Below, piece by piece: positions 20,591 through 29,299 of a DNA stretch of 64,000 nt; the stretch's first letter is position 1, and every line of letters begins with the position of its first letter. A model generated the notes under the pieces. It searched no databases, was not told the origin of the DNA, and saw only the letters and a program-made list of their open reading frames with translations. This DNA is from Candidatus Melainabacteria bacterium (GTDB lineage: Bacteria; Cyanobacteriota; Vampirovibrionia; Obscuribacterales; Obscuribacteraceae), in the NCBI GenBank assembly GCA_017307165.1, contig JAFKGK010000003.1, positions 496,001 through 560,000 of the forward strand. The letters are read 5' to 3'. The position numbers and the translations under genes were made by a program.

Positions 20591-22060
20591 TTATTGAGGC
20601 ATAAAGAAATGCCTGAAGGGAGATGCCGGCAAGCCGCTATCGTTATACAAAAGACCACTGGGATTGTTGTCCCATGCATACCTTACTTCCACAGGCCTTT
20701 TTATCTCATCATTCCACAAGGTAATTGCATTTTGATTTATCACTGCTTGAGCTGGTTTAAATTGTCTATTTGTTCCCCCAAGCACAAAGGCATTTTTGCC
20801 TGAAAAATGCATGCCTTTACCAACATTTTCAAACTTTATCGTGATCTTATTGCCTTCAATTTCAAAAGAGTCTGGCTTTGGACCCTGGCATTCGTTTTTT
20901 TTGCCATACGCTTTTGCCAGTGCAATAAGCGCGGCTCTCTGGCCGACTTCTTTTTTACGCAAAGGGTGGACTGATTTGGCCTCGCCTAGATCAAGGCTAG
21001 TGACAGCATAGACATCTCGCAGGCCTTGCGACCAGTTTTGAGCCTCCCGTAGGTCTACCCAGGCAGATGCTCCGAGCTTGTCTGTAAATAATTCGCAGTT
21101 TGGCATCTGGACGTATATAAAGGGAAAATCATCGACATCCTGGCCCCAGCGATCTCGATAGCCTTCGATTAGCTTTGCAAATCTCTGCCGATAAATACCT
21201 GCGCTGCCGAGATCAGCCTCGCCTTGATACCAGAGTATGCCCTTAATTGCGAAAGGTATGAGAGGGTTTACCATTCCATTAAAAAGGAGTGCCGATCCCT
21301 TGCCATCGACAAAGGCAGTATTGAGGTTTTCATTGGTGTCCAGCACTGATTTTGTTTTGCCTGGCTCGCTTTGCTTGTCTTTATCGGCTGCTGGCGCCTT
21401 GGCTGCCAGGGCCGCGAGCTGAGCAGGCGTGAGCTTTTTGCTTGTGGGCAACCAGGCATCAATAGGCGAGCCGCCAACGGCTGCGACGATGATGCCGACT
21501 GGCACTTTCAGCTCCTTCTCGAGATCCTTGCCAAAACTATAGGCAACAGCAGAAAACTTGCCTACAGTCTCTGGATTTGCAGGCACCCACTGCCCATTTA
21601 AGGTCTTAATAGGCTCAGGCGCAAGCTTTTGCTCGATATTGAAGACCCTCAATCTGGATGATGGTACACTGGCCAATGTCGAAGCATCTTTTGCTTCACT
21701 GACCAGCATGACCATATTGGATTGGCCAGCGCAAAACCAGACCTCGCCGACCAAGACGTCATTGATAATTTGCTGGCTCGAGCCTTTGGCTACTAATTTG
21801 TATGGACCTCCAGCAGGTTCGTTGTCCAGGTCGACGGCAAATCTTCCAGACTTATCTGCCTGGACTATGACGTTTTGCTGATTGAGGTTGATAGTGACTT
21901 TTTCACCAGGGTTTGCAGTGCCCCACACAGGCAGTTTTTGATCTCTCTGCAGGACCATGTGATCTTTAAAGATCGGAGCTAGTTTCACTGCGGCATACGC
22001 AGGCACCTGTCCAAGCGTCAATGCTGCGATGGCACCTGCAAAGGTAATAGCGATTTTCAT
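20591..22060 (-). CDS. Exported sialate O-acetylesterase-like (SASA/SGNH) hydrolase
   Basis: SGNH-type esterase that would remove acetyl groups from sugars or glycans outside the cytoplasm. Signal peptide: MKIAITFAGAIAALTLG up to about AYAA. A beta-rich N-terminal domain follows (MVLQRDQKLPVWGTANPGE), then the nucleophile block GEVWFCAGQSNM, the block GILWYQGEAD and the acid/base block SVHPLRKKEVGQR. All three catalytic blocks are intact. An in-frame ATG at 22081 exists, but GGAG nine bases before 22060 and the clean signal peptide favour the shorter form. A paralogue at 44312 has lost these residues. Confidence 0.88.
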   Translation of the reverse strand: MKIAITFAGAIAALTLGQVPAYAAVKLAPIFKDHMVLQRDQKLPVWGTANPGEKVTINLNQQNVIVQADKSGRFAVDLDNEPAGGPYKLVAKGSSQQIINDVLVGEVWFCAGQSNMVMLVSEAKDASTLASVPSSRLRVFNIEQKLAPEPIKTLNGQWVPANPETVGKFSAVAYSFGKDLEKELKVPVGIIVAAVGGSPIDAWLPTSKKLTPAQLAALAAKAPAADKDKQSEPGKTKSVLDTNENLNTAFVDGKGSALLFNGMVNPLIPFAIKGILWYQGEADLGSAGIYRQRFAKLIEGYRDRWGQDVDDFPFIYVQMPNCELFTDKLGASAWVDLREAQNWSQGLRDVYAVTSLDLGEAKSVHPLRKKEVGQRAALIALAKAYGKKNECQGPKPDSFEIEGNKITIKFENVGKGMHFSGKNAFVLGGTNRQFKPAQAVINQNAITLWNDEIKRPVEVRYAWDNNPSGLLYNDSGLPASPFRHFFMPQ

Positions 22061-22285
22061 CGTCGAGATCTCCGGCTTCATGGCACTTTTGCGTCCGATT
22101 TTGTATTCGATTTTATATGCAATCTTATAACCAATCGTATATCCAATTCTAGTTCATTACTGGGACTGAGCTGTGAAGCGCTTCTCATTGCGTGCTTACA
22201 AAGTCTTAAAAGACACTGTGGTCGTCCAAATAATTGCTTTACCGAGGATTGATTTAATAAATGCACCCCATAGGTAGGCCAAATC

Positions 22286-22447
22286 ATGCACAACGATAGT
22301 GACATGGATCTCTATAAAGATCTGCTCTGGATAGACTACTGGTCTCGTGCCTTATGGGCAGAACTGCCCATTTTGGACTTGGATGTTGCCACCACAGGTG
22401 ATACTGCAGCAATTTCTCAGATATTTGTTGTGGGAGAAAACGTCTAG
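22286..22447 (+). CDS. Possible small acidic protein, 53 residues
   Basis: ATG 22286 to TAG 22447 encodes MHNDSDMDLYKDLLWIDYW... to FVVGENV, acidic and Trp-rich at the start. AGGTAGG upstream could serve as ribosome binding site. It ends four bases inside the convergent TetR gene. No family recognised. It fills the otherwise empty gap of about 380 bases between the SASA esterase and TetR. It may be spurious; conservation would decide. Confidence 0.35.
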   Translation: MHNDSDMDLYKDLLWIDYWSRALWAELPILDLDVATTGDTAAISQIFVVGENV

Positions 22448-23055
22448 GTGCCAATTCCTCTGATGAGGATGTCTAGACAGAGTGCCAGACGTGTAGCTAT
22501 TTTATCTTTCTGGCCTTGTGCAACCCAGGTCATTTGAGTGTGAAAAAGCATAAATATAAAGTGTTCTGCTAGTGTCAACGCATCTATGTCTTGACGCAAC
22601 TCGCCAGATTTTTGACCACTTTTTATGATTTCGGCAATCTTTATGGCCAGTGGAGGGGACGCTGGCAGAGACTTGGTCGATTGAGCCTGAACCTGCATTT
22701 GCTGCGGCATCAAAACGGCACTGCGGCCGTAAAATACTCGCGCCAGATCTGGGTTATCTTGCGACCAGCCACCGAGCTTTTCTGTAAGTACGGCCAGTGC
22801 ATCGCGGGCGGTGGCGCCACTGTCCAGGGATGCGATGCTCGCCTCTACCGCTTCGATTACTGCGAGGTACCTCAAATTGAGCAAGACCTGCTCTTTTGAG
22901 TCAAAGTGATAATAAAAGGTGCCTTTTACCAGATCGGCTGCCTGTACTATCTCGTCAACAGAGGTTGCTTCATAGCCTTTTTGTTTAAAGAGACTTTGAG
23001 CAGAAGCCAGGATGGACCTGCGCGTCTCATCTTTTTTTCGAGTTTTTGCAATCAT
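22444..23055 (-). CDS. TetR-family transcriptional regulator
   Basis: 203 residues with the N-terminal TetR DNA-binding domain: TRRSILASAQSLFKQKGY, EATSVDEIVQAADLVKGT, FYYHFDSKEQVLLNL. The C-terminal ligand domain is helical and gives no ligand. It is 18 bases downstream of the BlaI-type repressor gene, on the same strand, so the two are probably co-transcribed. The Shine-Dalgarno is weak. Confidence 0.9.
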   Translation of the reverse strand: MIAKTRKKDETRRSILASAQSLFKQKGYEATSVDEIVQAADLVKGTFYYHFDSKEQVLLNLRYLAVIEAVEASIASLDSGATARDALAVLTEKLGGWSQDNPDLARVFYGRSAVLMPQQMQVQAQSTKSLPASPPLAIKIAEIIKSGQKSGELRQDIDALTLAEHFIFMLFHTQMTWVAQGQKDKIATRLALCLDILIRGIGT

Positions 23056-23073
23056 CTTGCTTTCGTCTCGAGG

Positions 23074-23475
23074 CTATTTTTTGCGTGCTTGCTTGCGGGC
23101 CAATTTTGCCTGCATTTGATCCAAAAATTCTTGTGATTCTTTGGGAAACTGGCTCGTAAAAATCTCCAGGATCATATTCACTGCAGTATTGATAAACTCT
23201 TCGCGGTCGTATTCGGGCATGTAGCAGTTGGCCAGACCAATCTTGTCCACGATCTTGAGCAAGCCCTTTTCGGATAGGCGCACCATCGTGGTCATGACTG
23301 TTGTATAGGCGATCTCGCGCTCCTTGCGCAAGGCATTAAAGACATCACGCACTGTCACAGTCGGCTGAGCCAATTTCCAGACAAGCTCCATGATCTCGCA
23401 TTCGAGGTCGCCGAGGAACTTGCGGAGGCCGATCTGGTTGTAACGGAATGAAGCGTTTTGGTCTTCTAGTCTCAT
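23074..23475 (-). CDS. BlaI/MecI-family repressor
   Basis: Winged-helix repressor of the BlaI/MecI/CopY family: LGDLECEIMELVW, TVRDVFNALRKEREIAYTTVMTTMVRL (read in parts) and SEKGLLKIVDKIGLANCYMPEY match the family's DNA-binding part. The family's typical target operons (beta-lactamase, copper) are not nearby, and no BlaR1-type protease is adjacent. The frame extends to a GTG at 23529, but the family alignment starts with MRLEDQNASFRYN, so ATG 23475 is preferred; the ribosome binding site is poor for either. Confidence 0.82.
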   Translation of the reverse strand: MRLEDQNASFRYNQIGLRKFLGDLECEIMELVWKLAQPTVTVRDVFNALRKEREIAYTTVMTTMVRLSEKGLLKIVDKIGLANCYMPEYDREEFINTAVNMILEIFTSQFPKESQEFLDQMQAKLARKQARKK

Positions 23476-23580
23476 GATTTTGTATCGTATAGCCTGCAAC
23501 AAACAATTAACTACGACCCATCGTAACACACTTGACCGGTCTGAGGTAAAATCAAACTGTTCTAAGCTAGGAAACAGTCT

Positions 23581-24204
23581 ATGTCCACGTCTTCACAGTC
23601 TGATCGATCGCTGAGACCGGTAGTATTTCTCGACCGAGACGGCACGCTCAATATCGAGGCCGGATATATAAGAGATGTCCAAAACCTCAATCTCATCCAG
23701 GGCGCTGGCGAGGCCGTCAAAAAGATGAATGATGCAGGCATAGTTTGCGTACTTACAACCAATCAAACTGGCCCTGCCCGGGGCTATTACCCCGAATCTC
23801 ACATCCATGCCTTGCATGAAAGGCTCATAAAGCTTTTAGCGGAGCATGGAGCAAAATTGGATGCCATCTATTATTGTCCGCATTTGAGCCCAGAGGAAGG
23901 CGGCAAAGAGGCGCCCTACAATATTGCTTGCGATTGTCGTAAACCAGGTCCAGGGATGATTGAGAGGGCCTTTAGAGAAATATCAGGGATTGATCGCGGC
24001 AATTGTTACGTGGTCGGAGACAAGGCCACTGATATAGATTTTGCCAGGGCCTGCTCTTGCAAGGGTATCCTCGTGGAAACAGGGTTTGGCCTCGACGTTC
24101 AGGACGGTAAATACCAGTGGCGTGTCGAGCCTGACTTTCAAGCTGGATCGATAGTCGAGGCCGCCGATTGGATTATAGCTAGCGCGAGCGCAAGAGCAGA
24201 CTGA
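23581..24204 (+). CDS. gmhB: D-glycero-beta-D-manno-heptose-1,7-bisphosphate 7-phosphatase
   Basis: HAD-superfamily phosphatase of heptose/sugar nucleotide synthesis. Motif I is FLDRDGTLN (nucleophile D18, acid D20), then TTNQTGPARGYY, the zinc-loop block YYCPH...CDCRKPGPG (Cys and His ligands typical of GmhB) and VVGDKATDIDFARACSCKG. AGGAAA nine bases before the ATG. No other heptose genes (gmhA, hldE) are in the window, and related phosphatases act on histidinol phosphate. The 3' end overlaps the convergent REC-GGDEF-REC gene by 26 bases. Confidence 0.88.
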   Translation: MSTSSQSDRSLRPVVFLDRDGTLNIEAGYIRDVQNLNLIQGAGEAVKKMNDAGIVCVLTTNQTGPARGYYPESHIHALHERLIKLLAEHGAKLDAIYYCPHLSPEEGGKEAPYNIACDCRKPGPGMIERAFREISGIDRGNCYVVGDKATDIDFARACSCKGILVETGFGLDVQDGKYQWRVEPDFQAGSIVEAADWIIASASARAD

Positions 24205-25570
24205 CTTCGTTTAATAAGGCCGGCATGTCAAAAGGCTTGGGCAGATACAGGTCGGCTCCAGCCTCTAGAGCCAGGGCCTGGTCCGGATGGGAAGTTGCCA
24301 TCACCACCCAGATCTTTGCCAGCTCTTTATCTGACTTGAGCTCTCTGCATAGCTCCCAGCCATCCATTTTTGGACCATTCATATTGGATTCGAGCAGGAT
24401 CAAATGAGGTCTCGGTTCGCTCTTGGCTGACTCGAAGGCGTCTATTGCTGAATTGGTTACTTCTACGGAGTAACCTTCCAGGGCTAGAGTCTCTTGCAAG
24501 AGACAGGCCATTGCACCATCAGGCTCGACAACGAGGATGCGAGTGCTCGACATCTCGGTTACTCTCATATCGCTTGGCGCTCGATTTAGATTGGTTTGGA
24601 CCTGGCTGATAGATCTGGTGTGAGCCCTTGCATCGAGTTCTTGATCGATATTTTTATCAGAGACCCAATAAGAGCACTGCCTGTGCTTGGCCGCATAACG
24701 ATAGTCGCGGGCATGCGTCAGGACGTCCACATACGATTGAAACTTTCTCTCTTGCGAATTGACTATACCAATCGCTATAGATATTAGCGGTACCCGTCTA
24801 CGAATCCCGCCTCGACCTGTGGAGATGAGATAACCTCTCTCGATGTCTCCTTTGGGATAAAAGCGTGAGCTAACCAGATCGAACTGTCTGCAGATTTCTT
24901 CGGCCTTCTTTTCGGCCAATTCTGGACGTGTGACCATCAAAAAGTCATCGGCCTCGATGTGACCGACAAATTCCGTCTCGTCGGCAAGATCATTGAGGAT
25001 GGCAGCCAGAGCCTTGATGAGTTGATCGCCTGCGAGGTCCCCATAGGTCTCGTTATAGACGCGGATCTTATTGAGGTCGATGGAAAGTGCGGCCCAGGGC
25101 TTGTCGGAGACCAGGCACTGGTCGAGCATCCGCCTGATCGAATTGGGTCCGGGAAATTGGGTCAGTGGATTGGAAAATTCTTCCTGTCTACGTCTGAGGT
25201 GGGCGAGGACCCTTATGGCAAGTTCGTTCTTGTCGATCGGATCTCCCAAAACATCGTCAGCGCCATATCTAAAAGCGTTGATGCGCTCAGTCACATCCGT
25301 GCTCGGATGCAGGAGGACGAGCACCGGCTTTGGTGGCGTCAAAGTTGCCCTGATTTGCTGGCAATAGAGCCTGCCGTCGCCATTTGCCTTGCCATCCAAC
25401 TGGGCCGGGAGGATGATGATGTCGGGATGCAAAAACGATAATAGCTCGTTGGCTTCTTCAAAGCTCGTGACTGCATGCACCTTGCTGCCGGTTTTTTCCA
25501 GTACGGAAGCAAAGTCGGCTGCTTGCCTGGCTTCTTTGATGATGAGTATAACTGGTGTCGGCATCAGCAT
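24179..25570 (-). CDS. REC-GGDEF-REC protein with degenerate signalling residues
   Basis: 463 residues. N-terminal receiver fold, with the phospho-acceptor Asp replaced by Pro55 (DIIILPAQLDG). GGDEF-type domain in the middle (about 140-300), with EADDF in place of GGDEF. C-terminal receiver (about 340-463), with acceptor Asp replaced by Glu394 (HLILLESNMNG), while the conserved Thr and Lys (LPKPF) are kept. Cyclic-di-GMP synthesis is therefore unlikely. The ATG follows the histidine-kinase stop by two bases, so the two form one transcript. It may act as a protein-binding or constitutively active output, an inference. Confidence 0.85.
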   Translation of the reverse strand: MLMPTPVILIIKEARQAADFASVLEKTGSKVHAVTSFEEANELLSFLHPDIIILPAQLDGKANGDGRLYCQQIRATLTPPKPVLVLLHPSTDVTERINAFRYGADDVLGDPIDKNELAIRVLAHLRRRQEEFSNPLTQFPGPNSIRRMLDQCLVSDKPWAALSIDLNKIRVYNETYGDLAGDQLIKALAAILNDLADETEFVGHIEADDFLMVTRPELAEKKAEEICRQFDLVSSRFYPKGDIERGYLISTGRGGIRRRVPLISIAIGIVNSQERKFQSYVDVLTHARDYRYAAKHRQCSYWVSDKNIDQELDARAHTRSISQVQTNLNRAPSDMRVTEMSSTRILVVEPDGAMACLLQETLALEGYSVEVTNSAIDAFESAKSEPRPHLILLESNMNGPKMDGWELCRELKSDKELAKIWVVMATSHPDQALALEAGADLYLPKPFDMPALLNEVSLLLRSR

Positions 25571-25572
25571 GG

Positions 25573-26679
25573 TTAGTCGCCTCTGCCTCTAGCAACTTGT
25601 TGCTCAAAAGTGGCTGCTGGCAATCTAACTGTAAATGTAGTGCAGCCTGGTACGCTCGTGACATGTATCTGGCCACCCAGGGCCAAAACAAGCGAACGGG
25701 TGATATACAAACCAAGGCCTGTGCCTTCGGTTTGTCTGACAAGTGGGTTGTCCAGTCGGCCAAACTTTGAAAACACCTGAGGCAAATGTTCTTCGGGAAT
25801 ACCCACGCCCTGGTCTTTGACGGCAAACTCGATCATTTCTGGACCAGAATGCTTTTCATCGGCAGGTGCCACTGTAGCCGATACCGTTACAGTCGTGCCC
25901 TGCGGCGAATATTTGATGGCATTGTCCACGAGATTGGTGAGTATTTGCTCCAGTCTATCGGCATCGGCCCAGACTGGCGTGAGTCCGGCAGGTACTTGGA
26001 CTACAAGAGTATGATTCTTTGCCTTATCCGATAGATTTTGCTCTACTCTTTCGATTGCTTCTCTTAGATCCAGGGCTCTGACAGTCAATTGCAGTTTTTT
26101 TGATTCCAGGCGCGAGACGGCCAGGAGGTCTTCTACAAGTCGGGTCAGTCGATCGGCTTGATCGCGGATGATGCCGACATATCGTCTCTGCTGCGCTACC
26201 TCAAGACGATCGCCTGCTCGCAAGATCGTGTCGGCAAAGCCCTTAATACTCGTCAGAGGGGTCCTGAGCTCGTGGGATACGGTGCTGACAAACTCAGTCT
26301 GTGCCTGTTGCAGAGAGTTGGCTTGTACGACATAGACTATAGTCATGTTGTCGCTGCCCGAAGCTGCTATAAAATGCGCTGCCGGCATGACAAACTCTGT
26401 TCCTGATTTTGTCAGTATTGTTGCCGGTCTCGGGGTGCCATTGCTTTCAGCGCCAGATTTCGACTCTTCTTCGACAGTTGAGCTATCGAGCCAGTCGGCT
26501 AGGATGAAAGAGTTGAGTCTATGGCCAATGATCTCGTCTTCTTGGGCGCCTATCAGCTTGACGAAGGCCGGATTGACATAGGTGATGTTGCCCGCCGAAT
26601 CGCTCACGATCACGGCATCTGCCGTATTGAGCAAAAGCGAATTGCAGAGATCATTCGACTTGACTGGCTTGAGGGGCAT
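25573..26679 (-). CDS. PAS-domain sensor histidine kinase (cytoplasmic)
   Basis: 368 residues without membrane segments. PAS domain about residues 12-115 (DAVIVSDSAGNITYVNPAF). HisKA with phospho-His in STVSHELRTPLTSIKGF (about 140). HATPase with the N box NLVDNAIKYSP, the G1 box KDQGVGIPEEH and the G2 box GTGLGLYITRS. All catalytic motifs are intact, so it should be an active kinase. The immediate downstream partner has no normal phospho-Asp, so its true response regulator may be elsewhere. Confidence 0.92.
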   Translation of the reverse strand: MPLKPVKSNDLCNSLLLNTADAVIVSDSAGNITYVNPAFVKLIGAQEDEIIGHRLNSFILADWLDSSTVEEESKSGAESNGTPRPATILTKSGTEFVMPAAHFIAASGSDNMTIVYVVQANSLQQAQTEFVSTVSHELRTPLTSIKGFADTILRAGDRLEVAQQRRYVGIIRDQADRLTRLVEDLLAVSRLESKKLQLTVRALDLREAIERVEQNLSDKAKNHTLVVQVPAGLTPVWADADRLEQILTNLVDNAIKYSPQGTTVTVSATVAPADEKHSGPEMIEFAVKDQGVGIPEEHLPQVFSKFGRLDNPLVRQTEGTGLGLYITRSLVLALGGQIHVTSVPGCTTFTVRLPAATFEQQVARGRGD

Positions 26680-26772
26680 GATCCGGGTCTTTTTGACGGA
26701 GCTCGATAAAATCTAACTTAGCATCCCCCTCATTGATGCCCCTGCATAAAAAGCTATCCTTAAGGTTTAGCT

Positions 26773-27222
26773 TTAAATCTCTTCTTCCAAATCTTCAGAA
26801 ATTCTTGCTATTTCTGCTTTTTGCAAGACATCCATCAGCCTCGCTTCATCGGTAAGGTATAAAAAGCCCACCAGGGCTTCAAAAGCAGTAGCCTGTCTGA
26901 GTGTGCTCTGCTCTACATTTTTTCTAAAACCGGCTGTTTTGAGATTGCGAGCTCTGCGTACCAGATCGGCTTCTTGCTCGGTGAGCAAGTCTTGGTCTTT
27001 GATATTTTGCAGCAGTCTTGCTTGTTGCCTGGAGTTGACCAGCGCAACCACCGAATTGTGCAGGCCCTTCATGGTCTGGTGTTCCAGGGCCAACCTCTCT
27101 CTCTGGTAGAGCTCGTGGACTGCATCTCCCAGGTGAGCGAGGCTGCGTAATGGCAGCTCGACGGCCTTTCGCCGACGTTCCTCCACGCTCGATCCTGGCT
27201 CATATGAGCGGCCAAAAAGCAC
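26773..27222 (-). CDS. mrnC: Mini-ribonuclease III
   Basis: Dimeric RNase III catalytic domain without dsRNA-binding domain, which trims 23S rRNA ends in Bacillus and is also found in Cyanobacteria. The signature AHLGDAVHELYQR holds the catalytic Asp/Glu, and ATAFEALVGFLYL holds the last Glu. 149 residues, as usual. The start is GTG, overlapping the wecG stop by one base (TAGTG), which indicates translational coupling. Last gene of csaB-wecG-mrnC. Confidence 0.93.
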   Translation of the reverse strand: MLFGRSYEPGSSVEERRRKAVELPLRSLAHLGDAVHELYQRERLALEHQTMKGLHNSVVALVNSRQQARLLQNIKDQDLLTEQEADLVRRARNLKTAGFRKNVEQSTLRQATAFEALVGFLYLTDEARLMDVLQKAEIARISEDLEEEI

Positions 27223-27992
27223 TATCTCAGGCCCTTTCTGAGCAAAACCATTTTAAATAACACTTGCAAGGCAAAATTTGGCAAGGTGGAGGCCATCCGG
27301 CTAAAGCGCCAGGGCTCTTTTTTGAGCCGATATAGCCATTCGAGATGCATTTTTTGATAGGACTCAGGAGCTCTCTCTACCGTGCCGGTCCAAACATCAA
27401 AGCTACCGCCAACGCCAATCATGACGCTATGTGTAAATAGATGCCTGTACTTATCGATAAAAAACTCTTGTTTGGGAACGCCGAGAGCCACCAGTACCAG
27501 ATCTGGTTGCATATCTGCAATATTTTGGATTATTGCTGCCTCTTGTGCCTTATCAAAATACCCATCTTGAGCAGCGACTAGTTTAATGCCATCAAACTGC
27601 GGCTCGGTCTGCAGTTTTGCAGCTAGTTTTTGCATGACCTCTGGTTTGCCGCCTATCAACGCTACTTTTAGGCCTTTTTTTGCAGCTGCCTGGAGTGCAG
27701 AAAGCGAAAGTTCTACTCCTGGCACTCGGACGCATCCATCAGGACCGGCCTGTCCAGATAGCTTGATGGCAAACACAACTCCAGCTCCGTCGGGTACGAC
27801 GAGGGTAGCACCATTGATGATATCACTAAGATGTCTGTCTTTTTGCGCTTGCACCACCATTTCAGCATTCATAGTTACTACATGAGCTGATTGGCGGGAG
27901 GCCCAGTATCCCTCTATTTTTTGCAGGGCTGCGGAGAGATCGACGATGTCTACCGGATAATCGAGCACTCGAGCTCTATTGTCGGTTTGCAT
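27222..27992 (-). CDS. WecG/TagA/CpsF-family glycosyltransferase
   Basis: 256 residues. It transfers a ManNAc-type sugar to a lipid-linked acceptor in wall-polymer or exopolysaccharide synthesis. Motifs: VVTMNAEMVVQAQKD, LVVPDGAGVVFA, VPGVEL, KVALIGGKPEV, LVLVALGVPKQEFFI and VGGSFDVWTGTVERAPES. The frame opens further upstream, but AAAGGAG just before ATG 27992 fixes the start, overlapping the csaB end by 17 bases. Together with csaB this suggests a pyruvylated secondary cell-wall polymer. Confidence 0.93.
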   Translation of the reverse strand: MQTDNRARVLDYPVDIVDLSAALQKIEGYWASRQSAHVVTMNAEMVVQAQKDRHLSDIINGATLVVPDGAGVVFAIKLSGQAGPDGCVRVPGVELSLSALQAAAKKGLKVALIGGKPEVMQKLAAKLQTEPQFDGIKLVAAQDGYFDKAQEAAIIQNIADMQPDLVLVALGVPKQEFFIDKYRHLFTHSVMIGVGGSFDVWTGTVERAPESYQKMHLEWLYRLKKEPWRFSRMASTLPNFALQVLFKMVLLRKGLR

Positions 27993-29163
27993 CGCTGGTC
28001 TCCTTTTTTTCACCTTCCTCGAGCAGAGCAAATTTAGCGCCAGATAGGGTTTCTAGCACGATTGCATTGCCAAACTCGGCTATTCGTACATCTTTGACAG
28101 CTTTGGCAAGGGCTTGCTTGCGCGATTTTCTCTCTTTTATCTGCCTTTGCAGGGCTTGTTGCCAGCTGCCAAAATCCCTTGCCAGTCTGAGATCTGCATA
28201 GGGCTCGCCAAATAAGGCTAGTGTGTGGATGACCTTTGGATCGTAAGCCAGGCCAAAGGTCGGCACATTGTTTTTTAATGCCATGATGAGCGAGTGCAAG
28301 CGCATACCGACTACGAGATCGAGGGTGCCGATAAATGACAACCATTCGCTAGGTTTGGCGTTTTGATCCAGAGGGGCCCAGACGCAATTGCCGCCTGCGG
28401 CTTGCCAGGCTGTTTCAAACCTTTGTAGTATCGGTCTGTCCTGTTCTGCTTGCAATGGCAAAAGGACGATTGTGCTGTCTTTTTCTTTGCCATGCGCTTG
28501 TTTGAGACTTTTAACTAGATTGTCCAGATCTTGATCGTCCAAGCCGTTGGAGGTGTCGCTACTGGATAAGGTGCGAAGTGAAAGGCCGATCAAGAGATCG
28601 GATCGTTTACCTTCCAGAGATTTTTTCCAAGCTTCCAGCACTGAGCTAGGCAATCTGGTTGGTGGGAGATTCCACACAGGGTCGGCAGTTTTGGTAGCAG
28701 GGATGTGCCAGTCGGCAAGCATCTTTTTGCTGTCGTCGTCACGCACGGTCAAGAGATCGGCCATATTCATCGAGCTGCGCGTAATCATCTGCGATGCAGG
28801 GGACCTGAGTGGACCAAGGCCCTGTCCGTACACACAGATTTTTGCGCCTGCCAGCTTGGCTAGAGCAATCATGGCACCATAGTAAACGACAGAGTTAATA
28901 GAGGTGGCGTCCTGGAAAAGCCCTCCACCGCCGCTTATAAATAGCTTTGTCTTAAACATGGCCCTGGCTATGGCTGAAAGATTCCATCTATCGATGGCCT
29001 TGACTCCATATCGGCGCGCAGTCTCTTGAGGATTGTTGGAAAGAACCACAATGTGGTCTTTGAAACCCAGCTCATGCAGTCTAGCGACTATAGCCTCGAG
29101 GATGGCTTCGTCACCGAGGTTGTCGAAGCCATAGTAGCCGCAGATTGTTATTTCGCTTTTCAT
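27976..29163 (-). CDS. csaB: Polysaccharide pyruvyl transferase CsaB
   Basis: 395 residues from ATG 29163, chosen because MKSEITICGYYGFDNLGDEA is the usual family start. CsaB adds pyruvate ketals to wall polysaccharide, which anchors SLH-domain proteins in Bacillus and Cyanobacteria-type envelopes. Motifs: GYYGFDNLGDEAIL, FISGGGGLFQD, VYGQGLGPL and VVGMRLHSLIMAL. Operon with wecG-like and mrnC. No SLH protein is in the window. Confidence 0.92.
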   Translation of the reverse strand: MKSEITICGYYGFDNLGDEAILEAIVARLHELGFKDHIVVLSNNPQETARRYGVKAIDRWNLSAIARAMFKTKLFISGGGGLFQDATSINSVVYYGAMIALAKLAGAKICVYGQGLGPLRSPASQMITRSSMNMADLLTVRDDDSKKMLADWHIPATKTADPVWNLPPTRLPSSVLEAWKKSLEGKRSDLLIGLSLRTLSSSDTSNGLDDQDLDNLVKSLKQAHGKEKDSTIVLLPLQAEQDRPILQRFETAWQAAGGNCVWAPLDQNAKPSEWLSFIGTLDLVVGMRLHSLIMALKNNVPTFGLAYDPKVIHTLALFGEPYADLRLARDFGSWQQALQRQIKERKSRKQALAKAVKDVRIAEFGNAIVLETLSGAKFALLEEGEKKETSDANRQ

Positions 29164-29299
29164 CTTGATGCCCTTGGTGCTTGATTTTACCATCGAAAAT
29201 TAGAAGCGAGATATCTTCCGTTTTGGAGAGCTTCGGCCGTCTATAATTTGATTCCTCCACATGAGCTTCAGCCTCAGTCTTAAATGAAAGGACCTAGAC

